A stretch of 64,000 bases of DNA from Arthrobacter_H rhombi. GTDB lineage: Bacteria; Actinomycetota; Actinomycetes; Actinomycetales; Micrococcaceae. Within the stretch, counting starts at the first letter, position 1. The number at the start of each line of letters is the position of its first letter. Location of the stretch: assembly GCF_039526245.1 (NCBI RefSeq), contig NZ_BAAAIV010000003.1, forward strand, positions 62,001 through 126,000, written 5' to 3'. This document shows positions 47,978-56,353 of this stretch, piece by piece. Made by a program: the position numbers and the translations under genes. The notes under the pieces were generated by a model. That model had not been told where the DNA came from. It did not search any database and saw only the letters and a program-made list of their open reading frames with translations.

Positions 47978-49048
47978 ATGAGGTGGAGCACCCAGACCGT
48001 GGATACGGCACAGCCCACCGACGCGTCGGCGCCGGAGTTGTTTGGTGTGCGCGGACTGGTCCGGACCGTGCGCACCCCCGAATTCGCCGGCATGGCCTTC
48101 CATGAAGTGCTGGCCAAGTCGGCCTTGAACAAGGTCCCCGCCGCGAGCAACATGCCCTTCAACTGGACCGTCAACCCGTTCCGTGGCTGCTCGCACGCCT
48201 GCGTCTACTGCTTTGCCCGCAGCACGCACCGCTACCTGGATCTGGACACCGGAGCCGATTTCGATTCCCAGGTCATCGTCAAGGTCAACATCGCCGACGT
48301 CCTGCGCGCCGAGGTCGCCAAGCCCCGCTGGGGCCACGACCTCGTCGCCTTGGGCACCAACACCGACCCCTACCAGCGTGCCGAAGGCCGCTACTCGCTG
48401 ATGCCCGGCATCATCTCCGCGCTGGCCGAGCACGGCACACCCATGTCGATCCTGACCAAGGGCACGCTCCTGCGCCGCGACCTGCCCCTGCTCGAAGACG
48501 CAGCCACCGCAGTTCCGGTGGACATCTCGATGTCGATCGCGATCTTCGACGATGACCTGCAGCAGCGGGTCGAACCCGGCACCCCCACCACAGCTGCCAG
48601 ATTGGCCACCGTCCGCGCGGCGGCGGACCGTGGGTTCAAGGTCACTGCCTTCCTCATGCCGATCCTGCCGTACCTCACGGATTCCATCGACCATCTGGAG
48701 ACGGCGGTCGCCGCCCTGAAGGACGCCGGGGCCACCCGTGTCATCTACGGGGCGCTGCATCTGCGCCCCGGCGCCCGCGAATGGTTCCTGGCCTGGATCG
48801 ACCGCGAATACCCGCACCTGGGTAGCGCCTACCGCTCGATGTACGCACGGTCCTCCTATGCGCCGGCCGACTACCGGGCCTGGTTGGCCCGGAGGGTCGC
48901 CGGCGTGCTGGCTCGCCATGGCCTCGATGCCACCCCGGATCCGGACGAGCCGGCTGGCCGGCGCCTCACCGGAGGAAGCCGCCAGCCCGCCCCCGGAGCG
49001 CCCGCCCTCGCGGCACAGGGACTTGAACCGCAGCCAACACTGTTCTGA
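47978..49048 (+). CDS. Radical SAM protein, Rv2578c family, SOS-controlled
   Basis: A 356-residue radical S-adenosylmethionine protein. The [4Fe-4S] motif C-S-H-A-C-V-Y-C is near residue 70, preceded by N-P-F-R-G and followed by F-A-R-S-T-H. Later landmarks are G-T-N-T-D-P-Y-Q near residue 127, I-L-T-K-G-T-L-L-R-R-D and D-I-S-M-S-I. This is the Rv2578c-type branch, related in outline to spore photoproduct lyase-like repair proteins, though the substrate is unknown. ATG 47978 starts 7 bases after TCTAAT and is probably leaderless. The LexA box over its promoter indicates induction by DNA damage; to my recollection the mycobacterial homologue also has an SOS box. Confidence 0.88.
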   Translation: MRWSTQTVDTAQPTDASAPELFGVRGLVRTVRTPEFAGMAFHEVLAKSALNKVPAASNMPFNWTVNPFRGCSHACVYCFARSTHRYLDLDTGADFDSQVIVKVNIADVLRAEVAKPRWGHDLVALGTNTDPYQRAEGRYSLMPGIISALAEHGTPMSILTKGTLLRRDLPLLEDAATAVPVDISMSIAIFDDDLQQRVEPGTPTTAARLATVRAAADRGFKVTAFLMPILPYLTDSIDHLETAVAALKDAGATRVIYGALHLRPGAREWFLAWIDREYPHLGSAYRSMYARSSYAPADYRAWLARRVAGVLARHGLDATPDPDEPAGRRLTGGSRQPAPGAPALAAQGLEPQPTLF

Positions 49049-49057
49049 AACACACCA

Positions 49058-49063
49058 TAAGGT
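49058..49063 (+). promoter_or_regulatory. -10 box TAAGGT of a leaderless alcohol dehydrogenase gene
   Basis: TAAGGT ends 6 bases before ATG 49070 and lies in the 21-base gap after the radical SAM gene. Confidence 0.4.
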
Positions 49064-49069
49064 AGTGGC

Positions 49070-50212
49070 ATGACCGGCATCACAGCACAGGAATCCACCA
49101 CCATTCGCGGCGCGGTCCTGGAAACGATCGGCGCGGACCAGCCCTTTGCCGCTTCCGCTCCCCTCCGTATCCAGGAACTCCGCCTCTCGGCACCCGGCCC
49201 CGGCGAAGTGCGGATCAGGATCGAGGCGGCGGGAGTCTGCCACTCCGACCTCTCGGTGGTCGACGGCAACCGGGTCCGCCCGGTGCCCATGCTCCTGGGG
49301 CACGAGGCGGCAGGAATCGTGGAGGAACTCGGTGAGGGCGTCGATGACCTCGCGATCGGCCAGCGGGTGGTCATGGTCTTCCTGCCACGGTGCGGCGAAT
49401 GCAGGGAATGCTCCACCGACGGCCGCCTGCCGTGTTCTGCCGGGTCCGCCTCGAACAACGCCGGCGAGCTGCTCGGCGGCGGACGCCGCCTGAGCCGCGG
49501 GACGGCCGCAGACGGCGAGCCGGTCCACCACCATTTGGGGGTTTCCGGATTCGCCACCGGTGCCGTCGTGGATCGGCGGTCGGTGGTTCCCGTCGATGCC
49601 GACGTCCCAGCTGACATCGCAGCGGTACTAGGCTGCGCGGTGCTGACCGGAGGAGGCGCCGTGCTCAACGCGGCCCGCCCCGGCGCGGAAGACGACATCA
49701 TCGTCGTGGGGCTCGGCGGGGTGGGCATGGCGGCGCTCATGGTGGCCCGCGCCGTCACGTCAGGTCGGGTCACCGGGATCGACCAGCAGCCCGACAAGCT
49801 CGAGTTGGCCCGTCAGCTCGGCGCCGATGACGCGCTGACCCCGGAGCAGGCCACCCATGACGGCCTCACGGCCACCTACGTCATCGAGGCGGCCGGGCAT
49901 CCGATCGCGTTCGAAACCGCCGTGGGACTCACGGGTCCCGGCGGGACAACGGTCACCGTGGGCCTCCCGGCACCCGGCGCCGTCTCACGGATCAGCCCGC
50001 TGGGATTGACGGCCCAGGCCCGGTCAATCATCGGGTCCTACCTCGGCTCGGCCGTCCCGGCCCGGGACATTCCCCGGTTCGTCGAGCTGTGGCGGGCCGG
50101 AAAACTGCCGCTGGAGCGACTGATCACCCGGCACATCGCGCTGGAAGACCTCAACGAGGCAATGGACGAGCTCGCCGCCGGGCGTGCGGTCCGCCAGGTC
50201 ATCGAGTTCTAG
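49070..50212 (+). CDS. Zinc-dependent alcohol dehydrogenase (MDR superfamily)
   Basis: A 380-residue medium-chain dehydrogenase. Catalytic zinc ligands are in A-G-V-C-H-S-D-L (Cys) and L-G-H-E-A-A-G (His-Glu). The structural zinc lobe is complete: C-G-E-C-R-E-C then C after seven residues. The cofactor loop G-L-G-G-V-G-M-A-A-L lies near residue 220, followed by I-D-Q-Q-P at the ribose position, which favours NAD over NADP. The overall pattern fits class III-like or mycothiol-dependent-type alcohol and formaldehyde dehydrogenases and aryl alcohol dehydrogenases, without clear assignment. The start is behind TAAGGT. The last 14 bases overlap the end of the convergent DUF4188 gene. Confidence 0.87.
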   Translation: MTGITAQESTTIRGAVLETIGADQPFAASAPLRIQELRLSAPGPGEVRIRIEAAGVCHSDLSVVDGNRVRPVPMLLGHEAAGIVEELGEGVDDLAIGQRVVMVFLPRCGECRECSTDGRLPCSAGSASNNAGELLGGGRRLSRGTAADGEPVHHHLGVSGFATGAVVDRRSVVPVDADVPADIAAVLGCAVLTGGGAVLNAARPGAEDDIIVVGLGGVGMAALMVARAVTSGRVTGIDQQPDKLELARQLGADDALTPEQATHDGLTATYVIEAAGHPIAFETAVGLTGPGGTTVTVGLPAPGAVSRISPLGLTAQARSIIGSYLGSAVPARDIPRFVELWRAGKLPLERLITRHIALEDLNEAMDELAAGRAVRQVIEF

Positions 50213-50699
50213 GCGGCCCCGCCGGGCGTCCCAGACGCTGGCGGGCCGTGTGCGTTCCCCTTCCGACGGGGACGCGACGCGTGGCGGCCCCGAGCCCGAA
50301 GGCAGGCATGTCGGTGTAGATGGATTCCTGGTCCGCGGCTTGCACCTGATGGGTCTCGTGCCAGATCCCGACATCGCCGCTGCCGGCCGACTCCCGCGTG
50401 AACCGGCGCCAGGCCTCCAGATGCGGAGCGTCCCTGTCGGCAGCGAAGCGCTGCAGATGTTCCGGGCTCTTCCAGTAGCTCAGCAGGATTGTGGTCCGCC
50501 CCGGCCATTGGTGGTACCCCAGCAGGCCAGCGTCCGGATCGACCGCCAGGTGGCGCAACATCCTGGGCATCGCGGCCGCCGTGCGGAAGACCGGCGCGAC
50601 CTTCCACCACCGGTTGGCACGCATCCCGATCAGGAATACCGTCACCGTTTCCTCCTCGGGAACGGCTGTATACCTACCCGCCTCCACCGGTGCCGCCAT
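50199..50699 (-). CDS. DUF4188-family protein (monooxygenase-like, dimeric alpha-beta barrel)
   Basis: A 166-residue protein with the DUF4188 pattern: F-L-I-G-M-R-A-N-R-W-W-K near residue 30, L-G-Y-H-Q-W, T-I-L-L-S-Y-W-K-S-P-E-H-L near residue 77 and I-W-H-E-T-H-Q-V near residue 117. The family is grouped with ferredoxin-like dimeric barrels that resemble haem-degrading or small monooxygenases; some relatives are named after fluoroacetate or phenylacetaldoxime enzymes. No reaction is established here. The start is ATG 50699, with GAGGG 8 bases upstream. It is divergent from a TetR gene across 64 bases containing a palindrome, so it is the likely target of that repressor. It overlaps the alcohol dehydrogenase gene by 14 bases. 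Confidence 0.75.
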   Translation of the reverse strand: MAAPVEAGRYTAVPEEETVTVFLIGMRANRWWKVAPVFRTAAAMPRMLRHLAVDPDAGLLGYHQWPGRTTILLSYWKSPEHLQRFAADRDAPHLEAWRRFTRESAGSGDVGIWHETHQVQAADQESIYTDMPAFGLGAATRRVPVGRGTHTARQRLGRPAGPPRTR

Positions 50700-50728
50700 C
50701 GTCGCTGCCCTCAATTGGTGGTGAAACG

Positions 50729-50742
50729 TCGTTATGGAACGA
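50729..50742. promoter_or_regulatory. Palindromic operator TCGTTATGGAACGA in the TetR/DUF4188 spacer
   Basis: Arms TCGTT and AACGA flank ATGG. A near copy follows directly (GTTATGGAATGAT), so two operator units in tandem are possible. The site suits the adjacent divergent TetR gene. Confidence 0.5.
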
Positions 50743-50763
50743 TGTTATGGAATGATGGAGTCC

Positions 50764-51345
50764 ATGGCAAGACCTGTTATCCACGATGCTGCACTGCGCG
50801 CCCGGCTGTTGTCCACGGCCACGGAACACATCTGCGAACGCGGCCACTCCGGCCTGGTGTTGCGCGAGGTGGCGGCCGCGGCTGGAACCTCGACGAGCGC
50901 CATCTATTCACTCTTCGGCGGGAAGGCAGAATTGCTCACTGCGGTGATCGAAGAGGCCTTTACCTCCTTCGGGGACTCCCAACGCCTGGCCGCCCGCGAC
51001 GGCCTGGCCGCACTGGGCCGCGCCTACCGGCAATGGGCGCTGGGGCACCGCGCCCTTTATGGCCTCATGTTCGGCGGGGCGTCAGCCGCGGGCTTCGATT
51101 GCCGGCCGGCGGAAGACATCGCCGCGTCTTCCATGGGGCCCGTTCACAGCACGGTGGCGGCCCTGCTGGAGCAAGCCGGGTCGCAGGAGCCAGCCCATCT
51201 GGTCGCCGCGGCCATCTGGGGACAGGTCCACGGCCTGGTCAGCCTGGAGCTTGCCCAGGTTGGCATTCCGGGGCTGGAGACCTCCTGGGATGCGACGTAT
51301 GAGACCGCCGTACGCGGGGTCGTCCGTCTCTACGGTGCCGGCTAG
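50764..51345 (+). CDS. TetR-family transcriptional regulator
   Basis: A 193-residue repressor starting M-A-R-P-V-I-H-D. The helix-turn-helix lies in residues about 30-52 (L-R-E-V-A-A-A-A-G-T-S-T-S-A-I-Y-S-L-F), followed by G-G-K-A-E-L-L. The ligand domain contains W-A-L-G-H-R-A-L-Y-G-L-M-F and a C-terminal W-G-Q-V-H-G-L-V-S-L-E-L, typical of TetR_C_13/WHG-type regulators. Several in-frame ATG codons (50734, 50752, 50755) lie upstream inside the operator region; 50764 begins the conserved part. The gene is divergent from DUF4188, its likely target, and overlaps the glutathione peroxidase gene end by 4 bases. Confidence 0.8.
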   Translation: MARPVIHDAALRARLLSTATEHICERGHSGLVLREVAAAAGTSTSAIYSLFGGKAELLTAVIEEAFTSFGDSQRLAARDGLAALGRAYRQWALGHRALYGLMFGGASAAGFDCRPAEDIAASSMGPVHSTVAALLEQAGSQEPAHLVAAAIWGQVHGLVSLELAQVGIPGLETSWDATYETAVRGVVRLYGAG

Positions 51346-51836
51346 AGCGCGGAGCGCACAGCGTCCACCAGTTCATCGGAGAGTGGCTCCACGTTGGACT
51401 TGAACCTCCCCAGGACCTGCCCATCGCGGCCGACGAGGAACTTCTCGAAATTCCACGAAACGTCTTCAACCGTGCCCGACGGGTAGGCGGTCAACTCGCG
51501 GTAGAGCGGGTGGGCCTCGGGCCCATTGACCTCGGCCTTGCGGGCGAGCGGAAAGGTCACCCCGTAGTTGACCTGGCAGAACTGCTCGATTTCCGCGTCG
51601 GTCCCCGGTTCCTGGTCCTTGAACTGGTTACACGGGACGCCGAGGACCGCCAGGCCCTGTTCGCGATGGGTCTTGTACAGTTCCTCCAACCCCTCGTACT
51701 GCGGAGTGAAACCGCATTTGGAAGCAACATTGACGACCAGCACGACCTGTCCGCCGAAGGCCTCACCGAACGTGGTCGCGGTGCCGTCGTTGAGGGTGAG
51801 CGAAATATCGTTCAGGGGTGAATCAGCAGTACTCAT
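51342..51836 (-). CDS. Glutathione peroxidase-family thiol peroxidase
   Basis: A 164-residue peroxidase using Cys, not selenocysteine. The peroxidatic Cys41 lies in N-V-A-S-K-C-G-F-T, and the other tetrad members are in N-Q-F (Gln) and W-N-F-E-K-F (Trp, Asn). A second cysteine in G-V-P-C-N-Q-F-K-D-Q-E-P-G is at the usual helix position. Bacterial members mostly use thioredoxin or, in actinobacteria, related thiol systems to reduce hydroperoxides, since glutathione is absent in this phylum. ATG 51836 follows AAAGGCCACC. It is a cytoplasmic, single-gene unit with a 67-base gap to the enoyl-CoA hydratase gene behind it. Confidence 0.92.
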   Translation of the reverse strand: MSTADSPLNDISLTLNDGTATTFGEAFGGQVVLVVNVASKCGFTPQYEGLEELYKTHREQGLAVLGVPCNQFKDQEPGTDAEIEQFCQVNYGVTFPLARKAEVNGPEAHPLYRELTAYPSGTVEDVSWNFEKFLVGRDGQVLGRFKSNVEPLSDELVDAVRSAL

Positions 51837-51903
51837 GGTGGCCTTTCGGTGCCGGGATGCGGTCACGGCCAGTCTAGCCACGGAACGAGTGGCCCGGCGG
51901 CGT

Positions 51904-52689
51904 TCAGCGCCCGGCGAACCGGTCCACGCGCCGCACCGAATCGGGGTGTCCGGACAGCGTGGAGATGCTCTCGGCTTCGGCGCGCAGGTGGTCTTGGTAC
52001 CTCTCCACCATTCCCGCGCGGAGCAGCTGCTTGGTGGGCGCCAGGGCCTGGACTGCGCCTTGGAGGAAGCCATCTTCCGCCACGGCCAGTTCGGCGTCGA
52101 ACACCTGCGCCGGGGCGGACGCATTGGCCAGCCCCCACTCCACCGCTTCATTGCCGGAAAGCCGGCGTCGCCCCAGGGTCAGGTCAATGGCTCGTTGATG
52201 CCCAACCAGACGGGGTAGCAGGTAGGACACCCCGGTATCCGGCGACAATCCGAGATTTGAATAGGCAGCCAGCAGCGAGGCCTCCTCGGAAACCAACACC
52301 CAGTCGGCGTTGAGTATCAACCCCAGCCCGGCCCCGGCAGCGGTACCGTTGACACCGGCAATCACCAGCAGCCGACTCGTGACCATGGCCCAGGCCAGCT
52401 CGTGGGCGGCTCCGGCCAGCGAGGCAAGAAAGGCCGGCCGGCGATCCTGCGGGTGGCTGGCCATGTTCGCGACGTCCCCGCCGCCGCAGAAGAACCTTCC
52501 GGTCCCGGTCAACGTCAACACGTGCACGTCTGGGTCCGCCTCGGCCGCACGGAGCGCAGCCAACGCATCTCGCGCCATCTGCAGGTTCAGGGCGTTGCCC
52601 CCCTCCACCCGGTCCAGGACGATTCGGACGACGCCGGGGCGTCGTTCGGTGCGGACCACCGTCGGGGTGGCATCTGTTTCCACACTCAT
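51904..52689 (-). CDS. Enoyl-CoA hydratase/isomerase family protein
   Basis: A 261-residue crotonase-fold protein. The CoA and oxyanion features are visible: G-R-F-F-C-G-G-G-D-V near residue 65, and N-G-T-A-A-G-A-G-L-G-L near residue 115. The catalytic Glu of classical hydratases in the A-E-x-G-L-V position is replaced by S-P-D-T-G-V near residue 145, so it may be an isomerase or another crotonase activity. Its ATG overlaps the stop of the acyl-CoA ligase gene by 4 bases (ATGA), showing translational coupling and a shared pathway, such as activation and beta-oxidation of a carboxylic acid. Confidence 0.83.
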   Translation of the reverse strand: MSVETDATPTVVRTERRPGVVRIVLDRVEGGNALNLQMARDALAALRAAEADPDVHVLTLTGTGRFFCGGGDVANMASHPQDRRPAFLASLAGAAHELAWAMVTSRLLVIAGVNGTAAGAGLGLILNADWVLVSEEASLLAAYSNLGLSPDTGVSYLLPRLVGHQRAIDLTLGRRRLSGNEAVEWGLANASAPAQVFDAELAVAEDGFLQGAVQALAPTKQLLRAGMVERYQDHLRAEAESISTLSGHPDSVRRVDRFAGR

Positions 52690-54260
52690 TCCCCACCGCC
52701 GGTTCGTTCGGCCCGCAGCTCGCGCTTGAGCAACTTTCCCGATTGGTTGCGCGGCAGCTCCGCGACGAAGTCCACCCGCTTGGGCACCTTGTAATCGGCG
52801 ATTCGTGATTTGACGTGCGCCCGCACCCCTTCGGCGGTCAGGGAGGCCCCTTCCTTGAGGACAACCACGGCGGTGACCGCTTCGATCCAGCGTTCGTCGG
52901 GAATGCCCACGACCGCGACCTCGGCGACGCCGGGGAGTTCGTAGATGCAGTCCTCCACCTCGCGTGGAGCCATAAGGATGCCGCCGGTGTTGATGACATC
53001 CTTGATCCGGTCGACGACCTGGATGTAGCCCTGCGCATCTCGGGTGACCTGGTCGCCCGAGCGGAACCATCCGTCGGAGAAGGCATCGGCGGTGGCGTCC
53101 GGCTTGTTCCAGTAGCCGGTCATCAGCTGGGGTGAACGGTACTGGATCTCCCCCGGCTCGCCGGGCGCGGCGATGGTGCCTTCGGCGGTGACCACGCGCG
53201 CTTCGACGTTGTAGACCGGCAGGCCGCAGGAGGCGGGACGTGCCTCATGTGCTTCGGGGCGCAGCACGGTACACAGCGGACCGAGTTCGGACTGCCCGAA
53301 GCAGTTGTAGAAGCCGATCGACGGGTAGCGCGAGCGCAACCGCTGCAACACGGTCACCGGCATGATGGAGGCACCGTATTGGGCCTTGGCCAGCGAGGAG
53401 AGATCGCGGCTTTCCATGGCCGGATGGTTGCTCAGCGGAACCCAGACGGTGGGCGCAAGGAACAACGAGCCAATGTGTTCTTCCTCCACCCGTCGCAGGA
53501 TTTCTGCGATGTCCGGGCGGGCAATCAGCCGCACGGTGGCACCCAGCGATAGATAGGGCAACAGGAAAACGTGCATTGCCGCCGAGTGGTAGAGCGGCAT
53601 GGCGACCAGGGGGCGGTCGTCCGCAGTGAAGTCCAAGGCGATGACGCTGGAGACGTACTCCGCCACCAGCGCCGCGTGGGTCATCATGGCTCCCTTCGGA
53701 GCCGAGGTGGTGCCCGAGGTGTAGAGCAGCTGGAGGAGGTCACCTCCCGTTACGACGGCTTCCGGCGTAGCGGCCTCGGCCGACGCGTCCTGCGCAGTCT
53801 CCAGCACGGATTGCTGTCCGTCCCCGCCGCCAGGCAGCATCAGCCAGACGTCCGTGACCTGCGCGGCCTTGCCGGCGGCACGAATCTGGTCGACCAGCGG
53901 TTGCATGGCCGGGTCGGCCACGACCAGCCCGGCACCGGAGTCCTCGAGGATGTAGGCGAGCTCATCGCCCTTGAGCGCGAAATTCACCGGGACATGGACC
54001 AGCCCGGCCTCGGCGCAGGCCAGATACAGGATGGCGTAGGCATCCGAGTTGGCGCCATACGCGGCGACGCGGTCTCCGGCGGCGAGACCATGCGACAGCA
54101 GTCGGCGGGCCACCCGATGGACGGCCTCCTCCAACCCGGCGTAGGTCCACTCCCGGTCCTCGAACCGGATGGCCGTCACCCGCCCGTTGCGCGAAACGGA
54201 CCGGCGTAGGACAGAGCCGACAGTGCTCTCACGTCCCACTGACATGGTCGCTGCAGTCAT
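52686..54260 (-). CDS. AMP-forming acyl-CoA ligase (long- or medium-chain type)
   Basis: Activates a carboxylic acid to its CoA thioester through an acyl-adenylate; 524 residues. The P-loop-like motif L-L-Y-T-S-G-T-T-S-A-P-K-G-A-M-M-T-H is near residue 180. The A5 and A7 motifs read Y-N-C-F-G-Q-S-E near residue 330 and W-F-R-S-G-D near residue 400. The A8 hinge D-R-I-K-D-V-I-N-T-G-G and the catalytic Lys in N-Q-S-G-K-L-L-K-R at the C-terminus are intact. ATG 54260 follows GGAAGGAACATCACC. The gene is coupled to the crotonase gene downstream and lies 128 bases after the aconitase gene on the same strand. The acid substrate is unknown. Confidence 0.9.
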   Translation of the reverse strand: MTAATMSVGRESTVGSVLRRSVSRNGRVTAIRFEDREWTYAGLEEAVHRVARRLLSHGLAAGDRVAAYGANSDAYAILYLACAEAGLVHVPVNFALKGDELAYILEDSGAGLVVADPAMQPLVDQIRAAGKAAQVTDVWLMLPGGGDGQQSVLETAQDASAEAATPEAVVTGGDLLQLLYTSGTTSAPKGAMMTHAALVAEYVSSVIALDFTADDRPLVAMPLYHSAAMHVFLLPYLSLGATVRLIARPDIAEILRRVEEEHIGSLFLAPTVWVPLSNHPAMESRDLSSLAKAQYGASIMPVTVLQRLRSRYPSIGFYNCFGQSELGPLCTVLRPEAHEARPASCGLPVYNVEARVVTAEGTIAAPGEPGEIQYRSPQLMTGYWNKPDATADAFSDGWFRSGDQVTRDAQGYIQVVDRIKDVINTGGILMAPREVEDCIYELPGVAEVAVVGIPDERWIEAVTAVVVLKEGASLTAEGVRAHVKSRIADYKVPKRVDFVAELPRNQSGKLLKRELRAERTGGGE

Positions 54261-54388
54261 GGTGATGTTCCTTCCGCGCAGAATCCCCGCCTGGACGATC
54301 GCCTCGACCAGGGGTGGCTTGGATCACACTCTATGGGTGTTGTCCGGGAGCCCGCCACCCCCTTTCCTACTGAGCGGTAGGAGGTCCG

Positions 54389-56353
54389 TCAGTTGGCGGC
54401 GGCCGCGGGAATCCGTCCGCCCGCCAGGACCATCGCGACCTGCCGGTCCGAGAGCTTGTGCCGCAGCGTGACGTCCCGGCCGCCGAGCGTCGCCTGCACG
54501 TCCTTCCCCGCCGTGAGCTGTCCATGCAGTCCCTTGATGACCAGCCGCCCACCCGGGGCACCGTCGTCGTAGTCGGCGGGGTCGCTGAACTCCAGTGCGA
54601 GGATGCCGAAGTTGGCCAGGTTCTGCCAGTGGATGCGGGCGAAGGACTTCGCGACCACGACGCGCAGGCCGAGGTAGCGCGGCGCGATGACCGCATGTTC
54701 GCGAGACGACCCCTGCCCGTAGTTCTCCCCCGCCACAACGGCGTGCCCGCCCTCGGCTTCCCGCGCATGGTCGGGATAATCCGCGTCGATGCGGGTGAAG
54801 CTGAACTCGGCGATCTTGGGAATGTTGCTGCGGAAGGGCAGCACCCGGGAGCCGGCCGGCATGATCTCGTCGGTGGAGACGTTGTCGCCCATCTGGAGCA
54901 GGATCGGCAGATCGAGGTCGTCGGCGATCGCATCGAACTCCGGCAGGGACGAGATGTTCGATCCCTTCACCAGTTCGACGGCGGCTGCGTCCTCCGGGTC
55001 CAGCGGTGGTTGGAGCATGTCGGTGTTCTGGCTGAACGTGGCCGGAAGATCAGGGTGCGGGTAGTCCAGCCCCAGATCCCGGCCGAGCTCGCGCGGGTCG
55101 GTGATCTTGCCGGTCAGGGCCGCGGCGGCGGCCGTCTCCGGGGAACACAACCAGACGGCATCCTCCTCGGTCCCGGAACGGCCGGGGAAGTTCCGGGGCA
55201 TCGTCCGCAGGCTGTTGCGACCCGTCGCGGGCGCCTGCCCCATGCCGATGCAACCCATGCAGCCCGATTGGTGGATGCGCGCGCCGGATCCGACCAGCTG
55301 GGTCAGCCACCCGCCGGCGATGAGGTCCGCGAGGACCTCACGCGAGGTGGGATTCACATCGACGGAGACCTGCGGGTGGGCCTGGCGTCCGGCGAGGATG
55401 GCGGCGAAGACGGCGAAGTCGCGCAGGCCGGGGTTAGCGGAGGAGCCGACAACCACTTGGAAGACGTCTTCTCCCGCGGCTTCGGCCACGGTCACCACGT
55501 TGCCCGGCGAGGACGGCTTGGCGATGAGCGGTTCGAGGGTCGAGAGGTCGATGGAATCGGTGACGTCATACGTTGCTCCCGCGTCGGCGACCAGCTCCGT
55601 GAAGTCATCCGGGCGCCCCACCGCCTCGAGGAAGTCCCGCACGGCCGCATCGGCGGGGAAAACGGTGGTGGTGGCGCCCAGTTCGGCCCCCATGTTCGCG
55701 ATGACGTGGCGGTCCATCGCCGTCAGCCCCTCCAAGCCGGGGCCGTGGTACTCGATGATCCGCCCCACTCCGCCCTTCACCCCGTGCCGGCGCAGCATCT
55801 CCAGGATCACATCCTTCGCGGACACCCAGTCCGGCAACGTGCCGGTGAGTTCGACGCCCCAGATCTCCGGCATGGTGACATACAGCGGCTTCCCTGCCAT
55901 CGCCATCGCCACCTCGAGGCCGCCAACGCCGACGGCCAACATGCCGATCGCCCCGGCGGCACAGGTGTGCGAATCGGAACCGACCATGGTTGCCCCGGGC
56001 TTGCCAAACCGTGATTGGTGGACCGGGTGAGACACCCCGTTGCCCGCCTTGGAGTACCAGAGGCCGAACCGTTGGGCGGCGGATTGCAGGAACAGATGAT
56101 CCTCGGGGTTCTTCTCATCGGTCTGCAGCAGGTTGTGGTCGACGTACTGGGCCGACAGTTCGGTTTTCACCCGTTCAAGCCCCATGGCTTCGAGTTCCAG
56201 CATCACCATGGTGCCCGTGGCGTCCTGGGTCAACGTCTGGTCGATGGAGATGCCGATCTCGGTGCCGGGACCCATCTCCCCCTCGACCAGATGCGAGGCA
56301 ATCAGCTGCTGGGCGACATTGCGGGCTGGTGTCTGGGTGGACGACGCGGACAT
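54389..56353 (-). CDS. Aconitate hydratase, mitochondrial-like short form
   Basis: An iron-sulfur hydratase of 654 residues, much shorter than the about 900-residue AcnA or AcnB. The three cluster cysteines are in S-D-S-H-T-C-A-A-G near residue 115 and G-C-M-G-C-I-G near residue 355. The swivel domain has G-D-N-V-S-T-D-E-I-M-P-A-G near residue 480 and G-E-N-Y-G-Q-G-S-S-R-E-H-A near residue 553. This layout is that of the aconitase/homoaconitase branch nearer to IPM isomerase and ACO2. It may hydrate citrate or a related tricarboxylate such as 2-methylcitrate. It heads a co-directional set with the acyl-CoA ligase and crotonase genes, which argues against a simple TCA-cycle role. Confidence 0.88.
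   Translation of the reverse strand: MSASSTQTPARNVAQQLIASHLVEGEMGPGTEIGISIDQTLTQDATGTMVMLELEAMGLERVKTELSAQYVDHNLLQTDEKNPEDHLFLQSAAQRFGLWYSKAGNGVSHPVHQSRFGKPGATMVGSDSHTCAAGAIGMLAVGVGGLEVAMAMAGKPLYVTMPEIWGVELTGTLPDWVSAKDVILEMLRRHGVKGGVGRIIEYHGPGLEGLTAMDRHVIANMGAELGATTTVFPADAAVRDFLEAVGRPDDFTELVADAGATYDVTDSIDLSTLEPLIAKPSSPGNVVTVAEAAGEDVFQVVVGSSANPGLRDFAVFAAILAGRQAHPQVSVDVNPTSREVLADLIAGGWLTQLVGSGARIHQSGCMGCIGMGQAPATGRNSLRTMPRNFPGRSGTEEDAVWLCSPETAAAAALTGKITDPRELGRDLGLDYPHPDLPATFSQNTDMLQPPLDPEDAAAVELVKGSNISSLPEFDAIADDLDLPILLQMGDNVSTDEIMPAGSRVLPFRSNIPKIAEFSFTRIDADYPDHAREAEGGHAVVAGENYGQGSSREHAVIAPRYLGLRVVVAKSFARIHWQNLANFGILALEFSDPADYDDGAPGGRLVIKGLHGQLTAGKDVQATLGGRDVTLRHKLSDRQVAMVLAGGRIPAAAAN

Noticed and set aside
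54365..54382. TCCTAC-N6-GTAGGA hairpin between aconitase and ligase genes
   Set aside because: The stem is only 6 bp, with no T-run on the minus strand; too weak to call a terminator.
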